In this document: piece by piece, positions 1 through 8,739 of the stretch
Layout: each line of letters opens with the position of its first letter
Position numbering within the stretch: position 1 is the stretch's first letter
Source of the DNA: JBGLNJ01 sp964353405
GTDB taxonomy: Bacteria; Chloroflexota; Anaerolineae; Fen-1058
DNA length: 32,077 nt
Reading direction: 5' to 3'
NCBI GenBank assembly: GCA_964353405.1
Contig: CAYGWJ010000470.1
Span: forward strand, 1 to 32,077
Translations under genes and position numbers: made by a program
The notes under the pieces: generated by a model
What the model was told of the DNA's origin: nothing
What the model saw: the letters and a program-made list of their open reading frames with translations, nothing else
The model's database searches: none

Positions 1-1
1 G

Positions 2-503
2 CGAGAGTTGGTGGACCTCGCTCGACTTTCAGCTTCCTCTGGCAACACGCAACCCCTCAAATACATCCTGTCGTGCGACCCGGACAATAATGCGTTGATC
101 TTTTCCAACCTGGGCTGGGCCGCCTATCTCAGGGATTGGCCTGGGCCGGCCGAAGGCGAACGTCCGTCGGGATACATCATCATTCTGGGCGACAAGGACA
201 TTGCCCAGTCATTCGGCGTCAATCCGGGCATTGCGGCGCAAAGTATCTTGCTGGGCGCAGCGGAAAAGGGGCTGGGCGGCTGCATCATCGCCTCGATCAA
301 AAAGCCGGAACTGGCTCAGGCGCTCAACCTCTCGACTCGCTTTGAAATTCTACTCGTCCTGGCGCTGGGCAAGCCTCAGGAAACCATTGTCCTTGAAGTC
401 GTCGGCCCGGACGGAGACATCAAGTACTGGCGCGATAGCGAAGGCAAGCACCACGTGCCCAAACGACCGCTCGATGAAATCATCCTCCGGCAGTATACAA
501 GCC

Positions 504-523
<20 letters not shown>
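2..523 (+). CDS. Nitroreductase family protein, 5'-truncated by window edge
   Basis: Only the C-terminal 173 or so residues are present; the frame is open from base 2, and the TTG at 8 is internal rather than a real start. The motif ARLSASSGNTQPLKY at the beginning is the FMN-binding SSGNxQPW-type motif that follows the first helices of nitroreductases. The later GGCIIAS and LALGKPQE segments match the end of that fold. Members are cytoplasmic FMN enzymes that use NAD(P)H to reduce varied substrates, so the substrate cannot be named. The 3' end overlaps the NamZ gene by 20 bases, suggesting translational coupling. There is no obvious link to amino-sugar metabolism. I am confident of the family only. 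Confidence 0.8.
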
Positions 524-1661
<1,138 letters not shown>

Positions 1662-1665
1662 CACG

Positions 1666-1688
1666 TGACAGGTTTGGGGAACCTGTCA
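1666..1688. repeat. Perfect 9-bp stem hairpin between namZ and the URO-D-like gene
   Basis: TGACAGGTT (1666-1674) and AACCTGTCA (1680-1688) form a perfect stem around the loop TGGGG, starting just after the namZ stop. There is no T-tract, so an intrinsic terminator is unlikely. It looks like one of the small intergenic palindromes common in this type of genome. The GTG at 1665 would open the next frame inside the hairpin, which argues against it as the start. Confidence 0.7.
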
Positions 1689-1706
1689 GGTCTGAATGAC
1701 CCAGCG

Positions 1707-2699
1707 ATGACGGGCCGCGAACGCATTGCCAGAGCGATGCATCATCAACAACCCGACCGCGTGCCAGTGATGTGCCAACTGGCACTGGGGCATTACTTTC
1801 TGAACGCGGGGCTGCCTCCCCACCGCATCTGGTTCACGAGCGAAGGGTTTGCGGAGGCGTTGGTCAAGTTACAGAGGCGTTATCGCTTCGACGGCATCTT
1901 GATCAACCTTCCCGGCCGTCCAGCAAATCTTTTGGAATCTGGAACATTTACCATGTGCCATGGCTGGCAGACAAGCTCAGGCCCGGCCCGCTGTGCGAGA
2001 TACCCGATTACTTTTTTCCGTACGATAGAACGGGTCAAGGCGCAAGTCGGCGACGAGGTTTCGATTCACGGCGAGGTGTTTTCGCCGTTCACGCATTACA
2101 TGGAGCTGCTTGGCTACGAACAGGCGCTGATTGGGCTGGCGACGGATCCCGGCAAGGTTCATGCGCTGCTCGATCGGCTGACGGAAGCTTCAGTCACTTG
2201 GGCGGCGGCTCAAGCCCGGCGCAGGCTTGACGCAGTGCTGATCTCGTCGGCGTTTGCGGGTGGATCGTTCATCTCGCGCAAGATGTACAGTGAGTTTGTT
2301 GTGCCCTACGAGCGTCGAGTGGCGGAGGCGGTCACAGCAGAGGGCGTGCCGGTATATACTCACACCTGCGGCAAGATCGGCGACCGACTCGAGCTGATGG
2401 CCGAGACCGGTACGCAAGGGATTGACACACTCGATCCGCCGCCGTTAGGCAACGTCGAACTGGCCGAAGGCAAGCGACGTATCGGCGATAGACTGTTCAT
2501 CAAAGGCAACCTGAACCCGGTTGCGCTGCTCGCTTATCGGACGAAGGAAGAAGTGATAACAGAAGCATCTCGCTGCCTGCGCGATGGCGCGCCCGGCGGG
2601 GGTTACATTCTGAGCTCGGCTTGCTCCGTCTCGCCGCGCGTCGAGCCATGGAAGCTGGGACTCTTGACCGAGCTGGCTGAAGGTTGTCGCTATGACTGA
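1707..2699 (+). CDS. URO-D (uroporphyrinogen decarboxylase-like) family protein, probably damaged centrally
   Basis: A 330-residue frame starting at ATG 1707 (MTGRERIARAMHHQQPDRVP), the usual beginning of URO-D-like proteins; the upstream GTG at 1665 lies in a hairpin. The C-terminal two thirds fit the family well: GDEVSIHGEVFSPF, SSAFAGGSFIS, YTHTCGKIGDRL, LDPPPLGNVELA, FIKGNLNP and APGGGYILSSACSV. This subfamily is not the heme enzyme but resembles cobalamin-linked methyltransferases (MtaA/CmuA type); its role in sugar loci is unknown. The stretch from about 1915 to 2030 does not fit. The other frame reads EIPDYFFPYD there, which looks like family sequence, so a pair of compensating frameshifts plus an internal deletion is likely. 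The 3' end overlaps the GNAT gene by 8 bases. Confidence 0.75.
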   Translation: MTGRERIARAMHHQQPDRVPVMCQLALGHYFLNAGLPPHRIWFTSEGFAEALVKLQRRYRFDGILINLPGRPANLLESGTFTMCHGWQTSSGPARCARYPITFFRTIERVKAQVGDEVSIHGEVFSPFTHYMELLGYEQALIGLATDPGKVHALLDRLTEASVTWAAAQARRRLDAVLISSAFAGGSFISRKMYSEFVVPYERRVAEAVTAEGVPVYTHTCGKIGDRLELMAETGTQGIDTLDPPPLGNVELAEGKRRIGDRLFIKGNLNPVALLAYRTKEEVITEASRCLRDGAPGGGYILSSACSVSPRVEPWKLGLLTELAEGCRYD

Positions 2700-3657
2700 G
2701 ACCGTCCTGCGTCCCTATCGCGGCACAGATGAACCCGCACTCTTCGAGTTGTGGAACGCAGCGATGGTCTACGACCGCCTCAACGCATCCACGTTCCGCA
2801 CGCGCGTATTGCTGGACGCCAATTTCAATCCGGATGGGCTACTCGTGGCGGCCGAGTCCCGTGCCAACGGGAAAGCAGACGGCGAGTTACGAGGTTTTGT
2901 GCTGTCTATCGCGCGGCAGGTTCCGCTCTTTTTGCAGGGACTGGAGACTGAGGTGGGCTGGATCACGGCGTTCGGCGTCCATCCGCAACATCGCCGGCAA
3001 GGAATTGGCCGCCTGCTTTTCGATGCGACGTTGACTCGACTGTCCTCGCTGGGCCGCCAGCGTGTGCTGATTTCGCCCTACACGCCCAACTATTTCATCC
3101 CAGGCGTGGACGTGGAAGCCTATCCCACTGCGATGTCATTCTTGCACGCGACCGGTTGGCAAACGACCTCAATGCCCATCTCGATGCGCGCCGAGTTGAC
3201 GGGTTTTCAGATTCCGCCCGAAATCATGGAACTCGAACGGCAACGCGCTCAAGATGGCATCACTGTGCGTCCGGTTCAGCCCGCCGACCTGCCAGAGCTA
3301 ATGCCCTTCATTGCCAAACGCTTTGGTTGGGATTGGTTCCGCCTGGCTCAAGAGTACTTGTTCGAACTGTTCGGGCCAGGCTCGGATGAGATTTGCTTCT
3401 TGGTCGCCAGGCGGGATGATGGCATCGTCGGCTATTGTCAGCAGCGGCGCGAGCGGTTCGGGCCATTCGGCGTGATGGAAGAGCTGCGTAACCAGGGCAT
3501 CGGGCGGTTGTTGCTCTTTCGTTGCCTCTCCATCATGTTGACCAAAGGTTTTCACTGTGCCTGGTTCCTGTGGACAGGCCAGGCTGCGGCGCGGCTGTAC
3601 TCGCTGGCCGGTTTCAAACAGGTGCGGCAATTTGCCGTGATGAAAAAAGAGCTATAA
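2692..3657 (+). CDS. Tandem GNAT-family acetyltransferase
   Basis: A 321-residue protein with two GNAT folds. The first carries a full acetyl-CoA-binding motif A, GVHPQHRRQGIGRLLF (residues 95-110), followed by the usual RVLISPYTPNYF and FLHATGW blocks. The second, from about residue 190, has FGPFGVMEELRNQGIGRLL (256-274) and ends with the typical AARLYSLAGFK. Double-GNAT proteins include mycothiol synthase and several amino-sugar or peptide acetyltransferases, but the acceptor here cannot be deduced. It begins inside the end of the URO-D-like gene and its stop codon is directly followed by the deacetylase gene, so the three are probably co-transcribed. Next to a PIG-L deacetylase, an acetylation/deacetylation pair acting on amino sugars is an attractive but unproven reading. 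Confidence 0.85.
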   Translation: MTETVLRPYRGTDEPALFELWNAAMVYDRLNASTFRTRVLLDANFNPDGLLVAAESRANGKADGELRGFVLSIARQVPLFLQGLETEVGWITAFGVHPQHRRQGIGRLLFDATLTRLSSLGRQRVLISPYTPNYFIPGVDVEAYPTAMSFLHATGWQTTSMPISMRAELTGFQIPPEIMELERQRAQDGITVRPVQPADLPELMPFIAKRFGWDWFRLAQEYLFELFGPGSDEICFLVARRDDGIVGYCQQRRERFGPFGVMEELRNQGIGRLLLFRCLSIMLTKGFHCAWFLWTGQAAARLYSLAGFKQVRQFAVMKKEL

Positions 3658-3672
3658 TTGTATTCACCGCCC

Positions 3673-4395
3673 ATGAACACCTGGTCACCCGGCAAGATGA
3701 TGGTCATCGGCGCGCACGCGGGCGACGCGGAGAACATGGCCGCTGCGACCGTGCTCAAGCACACGCGCGCCGGTCACGCGGCGACAATTGTCCACATGAC
3801 GTTGGGTGAGGCCGGCCACCCGACTCTGCTGCCGGACGTTTATGCCCAGCAGCGCAAGCACGAGGTGGAAGAATCAGCGCGGCTGATGGGCGCAAAAGCG
3901 ATCTGGCTGCCCTATCGCGATGGCGAGTTGCCCACGAGTGACGAGGTCAAGTTCCAGGTGTGTGACCTGATCCGCGTGGAAAAGCCTGCGATCATCCTGA
4001 CGCACTGGAAGGGCAGCTTTCACAAGGATCACGTTGCCACGCACGAGATTGTCCGCGATGCGGTCTTTTACGCGGCGCTGCCTGCTATCAAGCGAGACCT
4101 ATCCGCGCACCGGGTTCAGGGTGTATACTTTCCAGAAAACTGGGAAGACATGGAGGGTTGGCGCGCGGACGTTTACCTCGATGCGACAGACGTGTGGCAA
4201 GATTATCTGAGCGTCCTGCGCTCGCACGAGTTCATTCGGGGCGGTATCTCGTCGTTCCGCTACCTGGATTTCTATGACGCTTTGGGCACAACACGCGGCT
4301 GCCTGGGGGGATTTCAAAAGGCAGTCGCGCTGATGATGCAGCCGGGCGCGTGGGTGCGCAAATCAGGATACCTGCCGGGATTGGAAACAGCTTGA
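3673..4395 (+). CDS. PIG-L/LmbE-family deacetylase
   Basis: About 240 residues with the PIG-L Rossmann-like start MMVIGAHAGDAENMAA (residues 9-24) and the second metal motif HKDH (117-120). Family members are Zn-dependent N-deacetylases of GlcNAc-containing substrates (MshB, GlcNAc-PI deacetylase, BshB). In MshB the first motif is AHPDD, where the first Asp is the general base and the second a zinc ligand. Here it reads AHAGD: the zinc-ligand positions remain but the base position is Gly. The ATG at 3673 is preferred; a TTG at 3658 directly after the previous stop would add five residues. No export signal. The context suggests a small GlcNAc-type sugar or conjugate as substrate; activity is uncertain because of the motif change. 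Confidence 0.82.
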   Translation: MNTWSPGKMMVIGAHAGDAENMAAATVLKHTRAGHAATIVHMTLGEAGHPTLLPDVYAQQRKHEVEESARLMGAKAIWLPYRDGELPTSDEVKFQVCDLIRVEKPAIILTHWKGSFHKDHVATHEIVRDAVFYAALPAIKRDLSAHRVQGVYFPENWEDMEGWRADVYLDATDVWQDYLSVLRSHEFIRGGISSFRYLDFYDALGTTRGCLGGFQKAVALMMQPGAWVRKSGYLPGLETA

Positions 4396-4568
4396 CCGCA
4401 GACGGCAGACCGCCAATGACTCATCCGAGAGTTAGGTCGCTCAATACGCAGGCCATTCCGGTTTTGAGCCGAACGGCCTAGAAGGAGGTGAACCGAACAA
4501 CAATCGGTCGTGCATCAATACGCAGTGCGCAATACGCAGTATGAATACACACAAGGAGGAATGAACCC
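4396..4568 (+). promoter_or_regulatory. Leader of the first ABC operon with repeated AATACGCAG and two Shine-Dalgarno sites
   Basis: The 173-base gap holds three copies of AATACGCAG (near 4443, 4517 and 4531), an imperfect hairpin around 4451-4481, a strong but unused AAGGAGGTG at 4482-4490, and a second AAGGAGG at 4553-4559 placed 9 bases before the ATG of the binding-protein gene. A GTG at 4510 could encode a 20-residue peptide ending just after the real start, but it is 21 bases from the first site, so I do not call it. No convincing -35/-10 pair was found. Confidence 0.4.
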
Positions 4569-5969
4569 ATGAAGCGCATTTTCACCATCATCAGCTTGCT
4601 CATCATTGCAAGCCAGTTGCTTGTGGCCTGCGGCCCGGCGGCAACGCCTGTGCCTCCGACGCAAGCACCCAAGCCGGTTGAACCGACCACGGCTCCGGCG
4701 GCTGCGCCGACCCAGCCGCCCGCACCGACCAAGGCTCCAGAGCCGACCAAACCGCCCGCGCCCAAGGTTGTGACGCTCACGTTCTATCAGCGCGGCTACA
4801 CTGAAGGCGGCACGGATGCCACGTCTGTCACCACAGCCAAGGCGATAGAGATCTTTCAAAAGGCCAATCCCAACGTCAAGGTCAACATCGTCGGCATCCC
4901 GTGGACGGCGGAAGGCGATACCAAGCTGGAAGCCGCGTTGGCGGCCAAGACCGACCTCAACTTGTTCCGCGTGACCAGCCCCAACTTGCCACGCTATGCC
5001 AAGCAGGGTGTGCTGTCCAACATCGAGCCATTTCTGACCGACGCCGACAAGGCCGACTTTTATCCGAGCGGCTTTCAGGTGGCGGCGGTGGACGGCAAGA
5101 TTTGGGCCTGGCCGTTGTGGGTGACGGCCATCAGCATCTTTGCCAACACCGACATCTTTAAGGAAAAGGGAGTCGCCCTGCCCACGCTCGAAAAGCCGTG
5201 GACGTGGGATCAGTTTGTCGAAGCGGCCAAGAAGCTGACCTACAAGAAGGCGGATGGCACGCAAGTCTATGGCTTTACGTCGTCGTCCAAGTGGGGCGCG
5301 GTCGAGTACTACCCGCTGATGTACCTTGACGGCGGCCGCATCCTCAGCGCCGACGGGAAGAAATTCGTCCAGAACTCGCCGGAAGGCGTCTCGGCGCTGC
5401 AAAAGCTCGCCGACCTGGCGCTCGTTCACAAGGTCACGCCGCCCGACTTTGGCACGGTGGATCAGGCCGGTGTCCGCGCGCAGTTCAAGGATCGCAAGAC
5501 GGTGGCGATGCTCATGAGCACGCCCGGTTTTATCCCGGACCTTGAGAAAGAGAATTTCCCGCTGGCTGTTGTGCCGCCGCCAGTGGGCAAGCTCGGCAAG
5601 ACGGTGACAAACGGCGCGTTCGGCCTATATGCCGTCGTCAATACGAGCGATCAGGACACGCTCAAGGCTGCCCACGAGCTGGCGAAATACTTGACCGGCA
5701 GCCAGGTAGCGAAGGACATCCCCGGCTGGCAGCTCGCGCCCGGCCTGCGCAAGAGCAACACGGGCTATGCCACCAACGATGCCCGCGCCATGATCTCCAA
5801 GCTGGTCGAGTATGGCGTGTACGAAGCGCCGGTGGCGACTACGGCCGAACTGGGCAGCCAATACGGCGCGGCGCTCCAGTCCATCATCCTCGGCAAGCAA
5901 ACCGCCCAGCAAGCGATGGATGAAATCGCGCCAGCGTATCAGAAGGAACTGGATGCGCTGAGCAAGTAA
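4569..5969 (+). CDS. ABC sugar transporter substrate-binding lipoprotein (family 1)
   Basis: A 466-residue secreted lipoprotein. The signal peptide MKRIFTIISLLIIASQLL ends in the lipobox LVAC with Cys21 as the lipidation site. It is followed by a flexible Pro/Thr/Ala linker (residues 22-66) typical of Chloroflexota binding proteins. The mature domain begins VVTLTFYQRG and has the extracellular solute-binding family 1 layout (AIEIFQKANPNVKVNIVGIPW, then WPLWVTAISIFANTDIFKEKG near 180-205, and WTWDQFVEAAKKL). These bind mono- or oligosaccharides for ABC import; the ligand is not readable but the locus points to amino sugars. The start is fixed by AAGGAGG nine bases upstream. The two permease genes follow after a spacer with two large hairpins. 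Confidence 0.92.
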   Translation: MKRIFTIISLLIIASQLLVACGPAATPVPPTQAPKPVEPTTAPAAAPTQPPAPTKAPEPTKPPAPKVVTLTFYQRGYTEGGTDATSVTTAKAIEIFQKANPNVKVNIVGIPWTAEGDTKLEAALAAKTDLNLFRVTSPNLPRYAKQGVLSNIEPFLTDADKADFYPSGFQVAAVDGKIWAWPLWVTAISIFANTDIFKEKGVALPTLEKPWTWDQFVEAAKKLTYKKADGTQVYGFTSSSKWGAVEYYPLMYLDGGRILSADGKKFVQNSPEGVSALQKLADLALVHKVTPPDFGTVDQAGVRAQFKDRKTVAMLMSTPGFIPDLEKENFPLAVVPPPVGKLGKTVTNGAFGLYAVVNTSDQDTLKAAHELAKYLTGSQVAKDIPGWQLAPGLRKSNTGYATNDARAMISKLVEYGVYEAPVATTAELGSQYGAALQSIILGKQTAQQAMDEIAPAYQKELDALSK

Positions 5970-5982
5970 CCCCCTTCCCCAG

Positions 5983-6048
5983 CCCTTCCCCCGTCTTTGA
6001 CCGGGGAAGGGAGTGTTCCCTCCCCTGTCCCTTTGGGACAGGGGAGGG
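5983..6048. repeat. Two GC-rich hairpins between binding-protein and permease genes
   Basis: Hairpin 1 pairs CCCTTCCCC (5983-5991) with GGGGAAGGG (6003-6011), with a further three pairs inside. Hairpin 2 is perfect: 14 bases at 6018-6031 pair with 6035-6048 around a TTT loop. They start just after the stop codon at 5969 and no T-run follows. As with the REP elements after malE, such structures can stabilise the upstream mRNA and reduce permease expression relative to the binding protein. The second ABC operon has a hairpin in the same place. Confidence 0.75.
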
Positions 6049-6075
6049 TCAGGGTGGGGGTAATGAGGTAGGCCA

Positions 6076-6981
<906 letters not shown>

Positions 6982-6994
6982 GAGCGCAGGCGCT

Positions 6995-7927
6995 ATGGCT
7001 AGTCTCGCCCGACCCGTCTCTCGACGACCCAGGACATGGACGTGGCTTGGCCTTTGGAACGCGCTGCCCCAGGTGATCATTTTTCTCCTGTTGGCGGTCG
7101 TCGCCATCGTCAGCCTGTTCCCGTTGTACTGGCTGTTCAACACAGCGCTGACGCCGGCCACCTCCACGGTCAAGCTGCCGCCTGACTTGATCCCAGTGAA
7201 CGCCACGCTCAACAATTTTGTAGAGATCGTCCAAAAGAGCGGCAATGGCAAATTGCGCCTGTTCAATCCCGATCAGTTCATCCGGATGCCGCGCCTTTAC
7301 CTCTGGTTCATCAACACGGCGTTCATCACCCTTCTGAGCACGGCGGTGCACGTCCTGTTTGACTCGATGGCGGGTTATGCGTTTGCCAAGAAAAAGTTTC
7401 CCGGCTCGAATCTGTTCTTTTGGATGATTCTGGCCGCGCTGATGATTCCCGGTCAAGTGACGCTCGTGCCGCTATACTTGATGATCACCAAGCTAAAGCT
7501 GGTCAATACGTTTGCGGGCGTTATCCTTCCCGGCCTGGCCGATGTGATCGGCATTTTCCTGCTAAAGCAATTCATCCAGACCCTGCCCAGCGAGTTGGAA
7601 GACGCCGCTCGCGTAGATGGCGCGTCCGAATGGAGCATCTATACGCGCATCATTATTCCGCTGTCCGCCCCGGCGCTGGCCGTGACGGCCATCTTTGCCT
7701 TCCAGCGTTACTGGAACTCGTTCCTGTGGCCGCTCATTGTTCTGCAAAGCCCCGACCTGTTCACACTCCAGGTGGGTCTCTCTTTTGTCCACACGAGCGA
7801 GTTTGGCACGAACTATGGTTTGCTGATGGCTGGCGCGGCGCTGGCGGCTATCCCCATGATCATCTTTTTCTTTGCTTTCCAAAAGTATTTCATGCAGGGG
7901 CTGCGGATTGGGGCTGTCAAAGGCTAA
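6995..7927 (+). CDS. ABC sugar transporter permease 2 (MalG/UgpE type)
   Basis: A 310-residue inner-membrane protein of the carbohydrate-uptake permease family. The EAA loop ELEDAARVDGASEWSIY begins near residue 200 and is followed by TRIIIPLSAPALA. The C-terminus GLRIGAVKG is the signature ending of MalG-like permeases. AGGAG at 6980-6984, overlapping the stop of permease 1, gives a 10-base spacing to the ATG. Together with the upstream permease it forms the membrane heterodimer of the first importer. A region near residues 85-95 (SGNGKLRLFNPDQFIR) is a small periplasmic insertion relative to the shortest family members. Confidence 0.93.
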   Translation: MASLARPVSRRPRTWTWLGLWNALPQVIIFLLLAVVAIVSLFPLYWLFNTALTPATSTVKLPPDLIPVNATLNNFVEIVQKSGNGKLRLFNPDQFIRMPRLYLWFINTAFITLLSTAVHVLFDSMAGYAFAKKKFPGSNLFFWMILAALMIPGQVTLVPLYLMITKLKLVNTFAGVILPGLADVIGIFLLKQFIQTLPSELEDAARVDGASEWSIYTRIIIPLSAPALAVTAIFAFQRYWNSFLWPLIVLQSPDLFTLQVGLSFVHTSEFGTNYGLLMAGAALAAIPMIIFFFAFQKYFMQGLRIGAVKG

Positions 7928-7945
7928 TCAAATCCCAAGTATCAA

Positions 7946-8737
7946 ATGCCGAATTTCAAATATGCCAGTGTGGTCTTTGTTGATCTGGACGGCACGATCA
8001 TCCGAGGTCCGTTTGAACCCGCCGTGTTTCCGGTCGTGTTTGCCGAGTTGGCGCGCAAGGTGAGACTGGATGCGGGCGAGATTCGCCGCCAGGTGCTTGA
8101 GGAGAATCTGGACCGCCAGCGAGACCCCAGCGTCTCGGCGGTTCTGGCGATGGATTGGGATGACATCTTTAATACCGTGGCCGAACGATTGGGTGTGAGC
8201 CTCGAAACGAAAGCAGTCGAGATTGCCAACCAACAGGCGGGGCCACCTTACGCGGCCCTGCTGGATGGCGCGGATCAGGTGTTGAAGCGATTGGCAAGCC
8301 CGCGCCGCGCGCTGGTCGTAGCGACGAAAGGCCTGTCGAAATACCAACGGCCTGTCCTCAATGCGCTTGGGCTCACGCCCTTGTTCACTGATATTCTGAC
8401 GCCCGATGTGAACCACGCGCTCAAGAACGACTTGCGTTTCTTTGGCGATTGGCCGCAAGCAGCACCGTTACAGATCAGTGTGGGCGATCACTACCAGGAC
8501 GACGTTGTCGCGCCCAAGCGATTCGGCTTCAAGGTAATCTGGAAGATCGGCACGCCAGATGAAGAGACGGCAGGGCAGGTGGCGGGCAGGCCAGGCGGCA
8601 AGTTGCACAAGCTCGATCCGTTCTATCGGCCCGCGAGTTTCAAGTATGCAGAGAATCAGACCGTTCGGCCGGACGCCATCATTTTTACGTTGAGCGAGTT
8701 GCCACGAGTCGTAGAACGATTGGAAGCAGTGAGGTGA
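7946..8737 (+). CDS. HAD-superfamily phosphatase, possibly a sugar-phosphate phosphatase
   Basis: A 263-residue cytoplasmic hydrolase with all four HAD motifs: VFVDLDGT with the nucleophile Asp13 and acid/base Asp15, Thr127 in VVATKG (motif II), Lys160 in HALKNDL (motif III), and GDHYQDD at 180-186 (motif IV). The helical stretch from 20 to 115 is a type C1 cap. Family members dephosphorylate small metabolites; next to NagZ and a sugar importer, an amino-sugar phosphate (for example a MupP-like role on MurNAc-6-P) is possible but unproven. No Shine-Dalgarno is seen: the start ATG lies inside a TCAAAT-rich intergenic repeat. The stop is 2 bases before the NagZ start, so coupling is likely. Confidence 0.82.
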   Translation: MPNFKYASVVFVDLDGTIIRGPFEPAVFPVVFAELARKVRLDAGEIRRQVLEENLDRQRDPSVSAVLAMDWDDIFNTVAERLGVSLETKAVEIANQQAGPPYAALLDGADQVLKRLASPRRALVVATKGLSKYQRPVLNALGLTPLFTDILTPDVNHALKNDLRFFGDWPQAAPLQISVGDHYQDDVVAPKRFGFKVIWKIGTPDEETAGQVAGRPGGKLHKLDPFYRPASFKYAENQTVRPDAIIFTLSELPRVVERLEAVR

Positions 8738-8739
8738 GC

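Noticed and set aside
201..503. Upstream extension of the namZ frame to 201
   Set aside because: This part is out of frame with the nitroreductase, has Arg/Ser-rich composition and lies before the conserved start of DUF1343 homology.
4510..4572. A 20-residue leader peptide starting at GTG 4510
   Set aside because: Its Shine-Dalgarno would be 21 bases away, and the peptide is built from the AATACGCAG repeats.
5970..6075. Rho-independent terminator after the first binding-protein gene
   Set aside because: The hairpins are strong but no T-run follows, and the permease genes clearly continue the operon.
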